Source: Endotrypanum monterogeii
Taxonomy: Eukaryota > Euglenozoa > Kinetoplastea > Trypanosomatida > Trypanosomatidae
Length of the DNA: 64,000 bases
Assembly (NCBI GenBank): GCA_000333855.2
Contig: CM007317.1
Coordinates: 187,071 to 251,070 of the forward strand
Direction of reading: 5' to 3'
The notes beneath the pieces were generated by a model. That model saw nothing but the letters and a program-made list of their open reading frames with translations, had not been told where the DNA came from and made no database searches. Shown here one piece after another: positions 27,140 through 37,500 of the stretch (the stretch's first letter is position 1; each line of letters begins with the position of its first letter). Made by a program: the position numbers and the translations under genes.

Positions 27140-28393
27140 ATGTCAAAGGAAGCAGATACCTCGCCCAAGCAACCCACAGAAGGTGCAAGTGGAGCAACAA
27201 GTGGGCTTGGCGTAGATGACAGCACGATGAGTGATATTATCGACAAATTGCGGATGCTCCACTACGAAGCTAGCTTTTGCCGCAGTTTCAAACCGCCGTT
27301 TAGGCCCCTAGACCCCTATTACTTTTCAGGTCCTTCGTCGATGGACAACCCAAACGCGCAGTTTTATTATTTTACATCTTTGTGTGTTTGGCTCATGAAG
27401 CTGTGTGGGCACCATCTTGATGCCCCTGGTCAGTTCGATGATCCTAATGCAACATCAACAACTATTCTTGCTGAATTGCGCTCAATGAGCATACCCGTCG
27501 GGAACATTGCGCCAACTCGTCTCAAGCAGGGCAGTGGTGAGGCAGTTCTTGCGGTGCTTTTTGCGCTTGTGAATGCAGCAATTTCTAGCACCGGCTATGA
27601 CTTTGAGCCTATTGATTACAGCCAGGTAGAGAAATATAATGAGCTGGCTGCTGTTGCAGATGCTGAAGACGAACAGGGCGAGGACGAGATCGAGGATAAC
27701 GTTGTCATTGATAGTGACGACGACGACGAGGTTTATGTGCGTGCTGTTACTGGTAGTCGGAGTGTTAAAAGCGATGCTGACCGTCCGCCGACACCAAGGG
27801 TTGATGTGGAGGAATGGAAAATGGAGGTAGAGCGGGTTGCCCCTTTACTTCAGATGCGCCAGTCTCTTCTGGACGATTGGCGCTCGAGGATCGAAAGCGC
27901 CACGGTTTTATTCAAAGCTGTAGAAAATATGTACCCTGACGTGAAGCGGATGCTTGAGCGCCTGGCTGGTGACATGGATAAATCTCGCGAACGAATTCAA
28001 AAACGAGAACAAACACTCGCGCAGCAGTTTTCTGAGCAGGTGGAGGATTATCGTGTGAAGCTGCGGGAACTCAACAGTTCGCGTGATTCAGCTAACGTGG
28101 CGCAGCAAAGTGTTCAGCAAATGACGATGGAGCTGAACCAAGTGAGTGAGCTTCTTGAACAAACAAAGCGTGATATTGCGGAGAGACAGGCCAAGATATC
28201 TGATACGACTCCACTCATCCAGGTAAAGGAAGCGGTGGTCAAGGTGCAAGCCGAGATCAAACTTATGTCTTTGCGTATTGGCATTTTGCAAAACGGTGTG
28301 CTTCAACACGTTATGAGGCAAACAAAGGCTCGGCGGGAGGGGCCAGCCATAGAGGAGGTAGATATGTTCAGCGGCCAGATAATGTTTTCTTGA
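27140..28393 (+). CDS. IFT57: Intraflagellar transport protein IFT57 (IFT-B complex)
   Basis: A 417-aa protein of the usual family length. Residues 31-152 are the conserved N-terminal calponin-homology-like domain, with the family patterns DIIDKLRMLHYEASFC, PYYF, QFYYFTSLCVWLM, FDDPNAT and ILAELRS, then LKQGSGEAVLAVLFALV. An acidic linker (173-197, including DSDDDDE) follows, then a long coiled coil from about 225 to 400. In IFT-B, IFT57 pairs with IFT38 through its coiled coil and links the core to peripheral subunits during anterograde transport in the flagellum. The ATG at 27140 is 2 nt after a TAG that closes a T/C-rich tract; the earlier CTCAG near 27102-27106 would give a more normal leader. 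A second possible start is the Met at residue 30. Confidence 0.93.
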   Translation: MSKEADTSPKQPTEGASGATSGLGVDDSTMSDIIDKLRMLHYEASFCRSFKPPFRPLDPYYFSGPSSMDNPNAQFYYFTSLCVWLMKLCGHHLDAPGQFDDPNATSTTILAELRSMSIPVGNIAPTRLKQGSGEAVLAVLFALVNAAISSTGYDFEPIDYSQVEKYNELAAVADAEDEQGEDEIEDNVVIDSDDDDEVYVRAVTGSRSVKSDADRPPTPRVDVEEWKMEVERVAPLLQMRQSLLDDWRSRIESATVLFKAVENMYPDVKRMLERLAGDMDKSRERIQKREQTLAQQFSEQVEDYRVKLRELNSSRDSANVAQQSVQQMTMELNQVSELLEQTKRDIAERQAKISDTTPLIQVKEAVVKVQAEIKLMSLRIGILQNGVLQHVMRQTKARREGPAIEEVDMFSGQIMFS

Positions 28394-28673
28394 CTGTCGT
28401 TCTCAGCAGTATATATCACTCTGCTTTACGGCCATCATAAGCCTTTTCTATACAAACGCTTTTACCTTGCACCACTGACGTTGTGACACAAAGGGTATGC
28501 ACGAGTCCCAGTCCCAATGACTTCCAGTGCTATCTTCACGCGTTAAGGGACGCTATTGACTTGATGTTTTCGGTTTCCTTCCAAACTCAGTTTTGTGTGC
28601 AATTTTTTTTTTTTTTTGCGTTTTAGCTTTTTGTGGGTGCGCTTAGGGAGCTCACATTCTGATGTACTTTTTT

Positions 28674-29640
28674 CTCGAATTCTGTGCGTGTGGGAGCGGG
28701 AGTCTCATGCATGAGTCTTGCGAATGGATACGAGCTACCGTAAAATTTCTACTGCCTTCATACAAAAAAGCAGAGGGAAGAGGTCTGCTCTGCCACGAAA
28801 TTTCGATGGGACTGTTGAGTTCGTGCCTCCTGGAAAAGAAAAAAAATGATGTGGGGAAAAGTGTTGTTGGCACTTACTAGTAGGGTGGGAGGGGTGCTTA
28901 TGTGGTCCATGGTTCCACTAGTCAGCGGGCTACTTTCAGAGCACGGTATGCTTTCTCGGTTACTACCGTAGGGGGCAGGTGCTCCACCATAGATATTATT
29001 CAATGTTGCGCATAGGGCTGCACTCTCCTCCTCGAAACATGCTTGACGAAAAGCAAAATACATGGTTACCTCTCTTAGTCTTTTCTTGATGGACATTGCT
29101 CTTTTAACCCTGTTCCCTTCAAGCTCTCCAATATACCCCAGTACTCATGTCGCGGTGAGTGTGATTCTATCGCTTTTATTCAACTCAGGGAGTATATCTC
29201 TTGCTAAAGGACCATAAGCGCGGTCTGGGCGTTGAAGCATCTTTATCTTTCTTGTCTCTCGACGATTGAAGGGGTTTTGCATTTTTTTGCTGCCCCTCAC
29301 CTACCACCCAACTGATCGCCGGCGTCATCCACGACATCAAGGGTCGTCTTGTTTCTGGGTTTCCTCGAAGTGTGCACTAGATGACCTCTGAACTCCTGTG
29401 TTTCATGTGAGTACCACATTGCCCAGTTGCGAGATGAGGCGATCACTTTTCCAGAGAGACAGCTGGTGGCGTTGAGAGGGATGTTCCCAACCAGTTTTTG
29501 GCGTATGCGTGTGGACATGCTACGCCGCTTCTGTAGAAAAGCGCAGCCTTTGGTAATCTGAGATAAATACTCGATAGCCCGCATGGATGATCTGGAGTCA
29601 GACAGACGGACTCTTAGCCAGTCCCGCAAATGAGCGCTTC
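28674..29640 (+). pseudogene. Possible decayed gene; frame-shifting protein-like fragments, one cyclin-like
   Basis: Successive plus-strand fragments in different frames read like protein: MHESCEWIRATVKFLLPSYK and onwards (about 28709-28880), a cyclin-C-lobe-like piece at 29047-29217 (KYMVTSLSLFLMD, then YPSTHVAVSVILSLL), QLIAGVIHDIKGRLVSGFPR (about 29309-29368) and RDEAITFPERQLVALRGMFP with MRVDMLRRFCRKAQ (about 29430-29560). The cyclin comparison rests on the pattern A-x-Y-x3-LSL-x3-D with a downstream YPS-x2-VA-x-SV. The stops and frame changes could be real decay or sequencing errors, and chance cannot be excluded; antisense ORFs overlap the same bases. Confidence 0.22.
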
Positions 29641-29874
29641 GCGCTGAGGACTTTCTTGCCAGTAAAAAAAAAGACCATTTTTTTTTCTGGATGAAGAGGG
29701 AGTACGGCTCGAATGCTGTAACGGCTTCAGAAACCTAATCCAGTGAACGCGTGGCGCCATGGCGGGGGAGAAAAATACTATGTCTAAAAGATCTATACCT
29801 GTGCTTTGTCCGTGGGCTGCTCTGCTGCGATAGGCACAGTTGAGTGCTCACGCGTTCTCTGGCGGAAACAAAAT

Positions 29875-30150
29875 ATGAGTTTTTTTTTGTTTTCGGAGGA
29901 GGTATTTGATTTCTACTTAGTGTTGTGTGCCAGGGACTCTGAGCTGCTGTGTCTAGCGGTGCAATTCGCTGAGCTCATCACAATGGTACTTAAATGCGCT
30001 CTTGGTCTCAAGTGTCAACCGCTCCTTCCCGAAGCTGCTCTCGATGACAGACGCTGCCATTTGATTTTCGTTGATAGGCGCAAAAGAAATGACGACTTCC
30101 CCGGTGGCTTACTGCTACATTCACATCTCTCCGACGAAACCTATCTTTAG
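29875..30150 (+). CDS. Doubtful small ORF, 91 aa
   Basis: ATG-initiated, with a hydrophobic, Cys-rich N-terminal half (for example FDFYLVLCARDSELLCLAVQ) and a charged C-terminal half (RRCHLIFVDRRKRNDDFPGG). No family recognised. It follows the possibly decayed stretch and could be a surviving fragment, a small gene or chance; no good polypyrimidine tract is close upstream. Confidence 0.22.
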   Translation: MSFFLFSEEVFDFYLVLCARDSELLCLAVQFAELITMVLKCALGLKCQPLLPEAALDDRRCHLIFVDRRKRNDDFPGGLLLHSHLSDETYL

Positions 30151-31212
30151 AAGCCTTTTCCCTGCGGAGAGCGTTGCTTGTGCATGAAAGTTATCGGTCA
30201 ATCACGAAGACCGAGTTCCGCACACGCTCTTGTCTTTGCTTCATCGCCCATACCGGACGGGAGAGCGCCGTTTGCACCTAGGTGGTTACGCACCTTATAT
30301 ATATATATATATATATATAGGCGGCATTTCTTTTATGCCGTGAAGCACTAAATTCGTCAATGTGAAGTCACTGCCGCTGGTCTAAATGACGTCAAGGCTT
30401 CTGTCATCGGGCCTCGTGCACCGGTTTCACCAAAGGGTTTGGCTTACATGCTAGTCTGGCCAGATTTTCGGAAGTTGCCCAGAGGCGTTCTTTCTGAAGC
30501 ACCACGTGTTACTAACAGTTTAGTTGCTGACAGCGGCTAGGTGTGAGTGCAAAGGGCTGCCCGGTAGTTTATACTGCAACTGGAACGCTGCTTCGGGGGC
30601 ACGAAGTGCAGTATTTGCCTACGTGTCACTTTAAAAAGACTTCCATGAGCATCAACTTGCATGTGGAACGTGTTCGACGGGCCCAGGAGACTCACTCCCT
30701 CTTTCTCGCTCGTTTCACGAGGGCATCTCCACGACATTTTTGGGTTTCCATTTGTACTGGGGCGCCAGCAGCGCGTCTGTTGGAACAGGAGGGGGAGGAG
30801 CAGTGAGCAATCTGGGAGGAGGCCAGGGATGTTGCTGACTGCCTGTGAAAGCAGTGCATGCTCTTCCTTTGGCGGGGCCATTCACACCGTCTAAATAAGG
30901 TTATTTATGATGACGAGTCGTCGTTGCGTGAGGGACGCGCGTTGAGCGCTGCACTTGCTTATCCACTTGTCTTGAGGATATGTTTTTGGGCTCCATCCAA
31001 CGCCACAGCTCCTGTACACAAAGGGAAGCACCACACGGGGGGGGACAGGTTCCGGAATGGTTGCTGGCAAACTGAAAATACAGCGTATTCGCCCACGCTT
31101 CAGGGCAACGTGTGCTTCTTGGGCTCCTTCTACAGGTCAAGAGCTGCGCTGAAAATAGGTTCACACAGTCGTTATCACTATGGGAGGCTCGACACAGAGC
31201 TGGGGCCATACT

Positions 31213-31249
31213 TACACACACACACACATACACACACACACACACACAC
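31213..31249. repeat. (CA)n microsatellite
   Basis: About 18 CA units with a single interruption, in the gene-poor stretch upstream of DRC8. Confidence 0.85.
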
Positions 31250-31852
31250 GCGTGAGTGCTGCTGCAATGGTGTACGCGTTGCATACCATCGCCATCTACT
31301 GACGGACAATACACCGTTTCATTCTCTGTGCATAGACACAGATGAAGGTTGAAGGCGGGACAAAGGCCATGTATTTCTGGAGCAAAGAGAAAGAACTCCT
31401 CGCACCATCAAATACCAAAAGTTTTTTTTTTCCGCTCGAAGGTTCTCATGTGTTATATCGGGTTCGCAAGGAGAAAACACAATCCAGTGGTGGTGGTTTC
31501 TCATCCTCACAATGCAGTGTTGATCCCTATCCCCCTCGCTTTTCTGTGCCATATTTTTTTTTTCCCCCTGCTGTTTTTGGCTGCCTGCGTGCTGAAGTAG
31601 TTCCACTCTCTCTGCCCTGTTCTCCGCTCTCTTCAAACGTTTTGCACTCTCCCAACGTCTACTATCACGGGGTTGGTTTGACCCCCGTGGATCCACTGCT
31701 GTTTTTTTTTCTTGGGCGAAAGCCATAAAAAGAGACGACTACAACGTTCGAACATCTTGTCAAGTACATCCTCCCATATTTCTATATATATATATATATA
31801 TATGTATATTTAATATACTGCTGCTTATCTGATTTTGCATTTCACAGAGGGT

Positions 31853-32686
31853 ATGTCTGACTCCAGAAAAGCACCTAGCGGAGCCAAAAGCGCCAAGGGT
31901 AGTCGCCCGTCCCCAGCCAAGTCATCAAAGAAGAAAGGGTCTTCCAGCGCATTGGACTCCGCTGGGGTCCCTCTACCTGAGCCCATTGCGTACTTGGGTG
32001 GGAGGCAGCGTCTGGAAAGCAGACGTTCCAGATACTACAAACAGTTCGAGGAACTTGCTCAACTGATCTCTTCCATGTCGTCTTCGATACGGGCGAAAGC
32101 ATCCACGGGGGAGTCACCGGCGAATGTGGCTACTGACGCTTCGCCGTCAACTCTTTCAGACTTGCAGGAGGAGAATCTGTTTCCCATTTTACAGGTAGGA
32201 TATCTGGCGCGGGCTTTGGGTCTGAATGTGTCTAATAAGCAGTTGGTTTCGATAGTGGAGCTCGTTGAAGAAGACGGTCCATCGACGGGGTTTGTTGACC
32301 GTCGAAAACTGGGGTACGTGCTAGTGGACGCAATGATGACGGGCACGTTGTGTGGTCCGACTCTTTGCAGGTATTCGTCTGGTAGTGGCGCCGCGACAGT
32401 AACTACTGGTAACGGCGGTGCTGTGCATCTTTCTGCCGAGCGTCTTGCCCGGATGGTTCCGTCGCTGTGCGTGCAGGAAGATGAGATAACGCTCCTTAGA
32501 GCCTTTGAGGCTCTGGATGTGGACAAGAATGGATACCTGGAAGAGGATCAGATTCGCAATGCCTTGATGCAAGGGCAGGAATGCCTGTTGCCTGAAGAGG
32601 TGGACATTATGTGGATGGCCATGTGTGACCCAGAAACAAATTGCGCGTACTACCGTGACTTTGCTGAGATCTTAGCTAGGGAGTAA
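31853..32686 (+). CDS. DRC8: Dynein regulatory complex subunit 8 (DRC8/EFCAB2), EF-hand protein
   Basis: A 277-aa protein. A Lys/Ser-rich N-terminus (1-35) precedes two calmodulin-like halves: 108-165 (LARALGLNVSNKQLVSIVEL, then GFVDRRKLGYVLVDAMM) and 211-275 (LLRAFEALDVDKNGYLEEDQ, then LPEEVDIMWMAMCDPETNCA and YYRDFAEIL). The second half matches EFCAB2/DRC8, including the DPETN-x-YRDF ending. The one EF-hand-like loop (DVDKNGYLEEDQ, 222-233) has Gln at position 12 where Glu or Asp is expected, so calcium binding is doubtful. A Ser/Gly insertion (173-192) separates the halves. DRC8 belongs to the nexin-dynein regulatory complex of motile axonemes. The start is the ATG at 31853, 5 nt after a TTCACAG acceptor (AG at 31846-31847). 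Confidence 0.85.
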   Translation: MSDSRKAPSGAKSAKGSRPSPAKSSKKKGSSSALDSAGVPLPEPIAYLGGRQRLESRRSRYYKQFEELAQLISSMSSSIRAKASTGESPANVATDASPSTLSDLQEENLFPILQVGYLARALGLNVSNKQLVSIVELVEEDGPSTGFVDRRKLGYVLVDAMMTGTLCGPTLCRYSSGSGAATVTTGNGGAVHLSAERLARMVPSLCVQEDEITLLRAFEALDVDKNGYLEEDQIRNALMQGQECLLPEEVDIMWMAMCDPETNCAYYRDFAEILARE

Positions 32687-34529
32687 GGACGGTGAGAGTG
32701 CCCCCCCCCCACCCACACACACAGACGTGGTGCAGTGCCAGTCTTCTGCCACGCAGACGTTCGTGCCTCTTTCAGTACATGGGTGCGTGGTCGGAGGGCG
32801 GGTGATTTCATGGTAGCATACATACAATTGTTTCTTTTTTTTTCCTTTCAGCGGTATGTTCTTTTTTTCCGCTACTCAATTTTTTTTTTTCTGCTTTGAG
32901 GATCTTCCTAGTCAAAGCAGAGATAGGTCGTTAAGGCCGGTTCAGGACACCGCTGCTTTTTGAGTTTCGTCGCTCGCATTTCAGGGGATGCCTTTGCTGC
33001 CTGGTATTTCTGTTTCCATGGCGGCATGCGTGTACAGTATTGTTGTGGATGCTGGGGATCTTTTCCAGGGATGTGTTTCCCCCCGAGTTCTTGCACAGAC
33101 GTTCTTTGAAACGGATGCAAATGAAAAAAAAATGAAGGGTGTACTTCATGAAAACTCCAGCAGCCTGAGAAGAATTTATATTTTTTTCGAACGCGAAAAA
33201 AATACCCGATGATAGCGGGGTGGGTGCATGACGGTGTGTCATATCGACAGGTTTACATGTTCTAGGGATCTAAAACCATTCTTTCTTTGTGACTTGCGGC
33301 ACCCCTTTTTTCCCCCCTCTCTCTAGAGATGTGCTTATGTTCATACCAGTGGACATATCTGCAGCACACGTCTGCCCTCAGGGCCCTAGTGACAGGTGCG
33401 CGCTCCCCCTCCCCCCCCCGCCCCACCGGTGCGTGTGTCCCGCTTCTCCGTTGTCGCTCTTTCTCTGCCGTCCCCTCATTTTCGACCTCCTCTCCTTCCC
33501 TTTCTCCCAAACGCGGGCGTTTTTACTTGTTTTGCTTCATCCACGACTAAATCAATTATATTGCGACTTTCTCTCATGAACACATTCTTTCTTCCGTTAT
33601 GGACACTCAAATGCAAAAAAAAAATGCATGTGCTCATTAATATCTGAATTCACGCCAGTAATTTGAGAAGGGTACGATCACGTACGCTGTTAGACTTACT
33701 CTCCACCCCAAATCAAACTGGAAGACAGAGGCGAGGGTAGGTGAGAGGATTTTTGCTTTGCTTGTCGTGCGTAAGGCAACAGTCATTCTTTTGGTTTTTA
33801 GTAACTCTTCTTTCCTTGCGAAGTGAGGCCGTCCCCTTCCGTGTGAGTGCGTGTTTTCCTCTTGTCTCCTTTCGTCGTCAGGTATAAGCACCTGCCACCC
33901 TAGACGCAAAAGGAAGAAGAAGAGGAGAATTGAGAGGAACAAAAGAACAGCAGCAGCACCAAACACAGAGAGAGCAGGGGGGCGGGCGATACAATAGAGG
34001 GGCCACGCAATTACAGTGAAAGCACGCAAGGGATCATAAAAGCTCACTAATTTTCTTGATCTTTTTTTTTGTTTTTCATGCAACTGTGTTGTCACCTGGA
34101 GCTACACGCGACATAGAAGGGCGAGCCCTCTTTTTGTTTTTCTTGTGCTTTAAAAGATTTACCGCTCTTGTTAAACACACTCGGGACATAGAGACTTCTC
34201 TTGAAAAAGAGCAACAGCGCAGCTGCACGCTGAGTTGCTGGACGTTGCTTGGCTTTACGCTTTTTAAATATACCCCCCCTCAGCCACTCACGCATACATA
34301 CGCATACACACGCACACACTACATTCACCAAAAAAAATATTTTTATCTTAATTGTTTCTTTCGCTACTTTTTTTTTTCCACTCCCAGTTTTGATAGCCCT
34401 ATTCTTTGCTTCTGGGGGTCGGGATTTGCTCGCTACAGTGCCATATCGCCCTTGTAGTCCCCTTCACGACAGCTTTCCTTTCCCTTCACACGCAAAGACA
34501 CACAGAGAGGTCTTGTCTCGAAAAAAAAA
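32687..34529. other. Intergenic/UTR sequence, no gene seen
   Basis: About 1.8 kb of T- and C-rich sequence with C runs near 32702-32710 and 33402-33420 and many T runs. The acceptor for the next gene probably lies in the CTTTCCTTTCCCTTCACACGC tract around 34472-34492, followed by several AGs, with an A run directly before the ATG. Confidence 0.6.
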
Positions 34530-37500
34530 ATGATGCGTGGTGCGTCTCAGCTAACGGCTCGCTCTGTCGGCCTCTCTTCAATTTCGTGCACGGCAGCTTC
34601 AACGTTGCTGGCACCATGTCGCTTTTTTGGGTCCAAGTACAGCGACGATCTTGGAAACTACAAGCGTCCCTACACCTATGAAAGCCGCAGCGCTGCGCAC
34701 CGTCATCCAACACGTAAAGAGATGCTGCGAGAGCAGCGAGCTGCCGCCGCCGCCCAAACAACGAGTGGTTCAGCAGGGGTCGTTGAGGATGACGAGTTCG
34801 TCGACGACGCGGGGCCAGAGGAACCCGCACAGCGCAGCAACCAACACAAATCTGAGGATCTTTCAAAGACGCACGGCCAGCGCATCTCGTTCACAAGCAA
34901 CTTCCGTGAACCCGATATGAGGCCCAATTTGACTACCACCGATGAGGCACGACGCCCGGGGACAGCGCCGCGGAAGTCTTTGACTGCTGCCGCTGATATA
35001 GATGACACGGATGTGACTCGCATATACAGCAAAGAGGAGGTCCGCAGTATGCAACATAGAGAACACAGGGGTATTGCCGAGGGGGCAGGGGTGAAGGCTT
35101 CTAGCAGCGAGCCTGGCAGGGTGACACCCCCATCGGGGGCAGCGCGGAGCACAAAAGAGGAAACGGAGGTCCGAGTGCAGGAGGAGGAGGATGAATTTGC
35201 CGAAATCCGCGGCCACCCCTTTTTCATGGACATGCTCCGCCGTGTGGAGCGTAACATGATCCGCTTTCGTAAGGAAACGCGCGCCACAGGGAGGTACAGT
35301 CTGGAGGCTGTTAACGAGTGTGTGCGGCCGTTGCTGCAGCTCACCGATTACCCTCTCACGGCCACACAGCTGTCGCACCTTTCTCACAGCATAAGTCCAG
35401 CTGTACTGAAGTGCTCGTTGCGTGATCGGGTTGCGTGTACGCGCCTGCAGCTTTACCGGTCGCAAGACACGGATCTGCTCCTTGACTGGTCGAAAGAGGA
35501 CTTCTTACGACGTCGCTACGAGAGCGTCCACTTATCATGGGAACCGGTGGATGTGATTTGTCGTCGTTTTGGGTGGACATCGGAGATGATGTCAGACCGC
35601 GACTACCTCCTGTACTTTTCTGCATTCCTCGAGTATGTGGAGATTTCCGAGATGCGGACAACTGCCAAGGGAGAACCCAAAGCGATTCCGATTGATGATC
35701 CCGTTGCGCGTGCTGCGGAGGGTCCTATACCAGCCAGTCGCCTACTACTCCGTCGGAGGGCATCCGTGGACGCGGAGCCGTCACTAACGGAATCCATTCG
35801 ACTTATGGGGAGTCCTGCTGTGGCGACACCGGCGAAAGGGAAGAAGGCGCAGCGGATGCGGCAGCACGGCAGTGACTCTGTGGCCGATTACTTTAGCGCG
35901 GTCGAGGCGTCCGCGAACGCTGTCGACGGAGATGAAATGGTGAAGCTACGACATGCCGCAGAGAACGTGCAGCCGCTGCGCCAGGCAAGTCACCCCACTG
36001 GTCGCGTGATTCGCGAATTTTCTATTCCAAAGTCACACAGCTCCGAGGTACCAGAGGCACATTCGGCGGTGTCCGTCGATACAGGACTGGAGAGCGAAAC
36101 CAGATTCGACCAAAAAAAGTTTGAGGAGCTCTCCAACGCCTATCACAACATCAAAGTAGAGAACTCGCTGCTGCGCCGTCGTCTGCTCTCGACGGATAGC
36201 GTCGACAAAGCACAGGAGATGCAGAGCCAGCTAGCGAGTGGCCGCTCCGAGCAGCTAAGGCTGGAGCAGGAGCTGGAGCGGATGCGTGAGTTGAAACGCA
36301 ACACCCCAACATCGAAGAGCGGTCCAAAATTTTCTGTGCCGCGTGGGCAGCCACAGTATCCAGAGGCGCCCGAACACACGACGGAGTACTCAAAAAACGG
36401 TAACGCCGTCGAGGACATTAGTGACGACGAGATCGAGCAGGCCTTGAAAGAGTTCAAGGAAAGCGAAGCACTACAGGTAAAGAAACGGCTAGCGGTGGCG
36501 CGCACGATGCCGTCGGTGTTGCCATCTTCTGCCCACACCACTTCCCCCGCCAAATCCGCTGAGGTCGTCTTCCACGACGCCGAGGAGGTGGAGGTGGTCG
36601 AGGATGGGGATGGTGACCTGGCGGTGGTGGGGCCACACGTCGATGCCCACGACGACGCTTTGGCCACAGAGGGCGAGATGAACGACTCGACGGAAATGCA
36701 CAGCATTGCGCCCGCAGATGTGAGGGCGAGCGAGTCGACAGGAGGGGGTAGTCAGCCATGGCAGGATGAGCTGTCCGCTGCGGTAGAGCAGCAGGAAGCG
36801 GAGATAGAGGAGCAGGAGGATGACTTCACTTCTTTCCCCAATAAAGCCACTGCAACCACCCCCGCCTTGCGCCTAGAGCAGCTAGCTTCACTGCACGATC
36901 GACTGTCCTCGGCGGCTGACCGCGCCCGTCGTTACGTGGCCACGGTGCAAGACCGCCGCCAAGATGTGCTGAAAAGGCTGGACGCTCAGGTTACAGATGC
37001 CATCGCGAAGGTGAAGCAACTTGAGGAGCAACTGGTCACAGTTAAAGAGGATCAGACAACGCTTCGAGACGCAATCGCCCGGGAGGAGGCCGAGCGCAAG
37101 GCTCTCGAGGCCGAGGCCCAGTTAAAGGCACAGCGAGAAAAGCGCTTGGCTGAGCTGGAGCAGCAGCGGCAGCGAGCCCGCATTGCACAGGAAGCTGCGG
37201 CAAGAGCAATAGAGTGTCAAAGAAAAGCTGAGCGCGAGGCACGAGAGATGGAGGGAGAGCTGCAGCGTAAGTTGCAAGAGGTTCAATCGAAGCTGCGGGC
37301 TTTACACCAGAATGATTCGTCCGCCCCCAATTCTCTCGCTCCAGGCACCTCGCACACCATGGAAGTCGACGAGGTAGAAGCGGAGGAGACTCCGGAGGAG
37401 GGACTTACGGCGACTTCCCGGGCAGATTCTTCCTCGCACACGGACCAGCGGAAATCCGCGACGTGTGTCGCTCCTCCTGTCCACGACGCTGTCGCGGAGG

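Larger units (their letters stand above)
28394..31852. other. Long gene-poor stretch with possible decayed coding fragments
   Basis: About 3.5 kb without a convincing intact gene, the longest such stretch inside either array. It includes T runs, (TA)n at 30295-30319 and 31783-31803, and (CA)n at 31213-31249. Protein-like segments of 40-90 residues occur in different frames on the plus strand (separate entries), and ORFs of about 110 codons lie antisense at 28758-29096 and 29297-29629. The right end carries the acceptor for DRC8. Confidence 0.5.

Noticed and set aside
34703..35344. 213-codon antisense ORF in the 1384-aa gene
   Set aside because: Wholly antisense to a longer open frame with better codon use, and no domain is visible.
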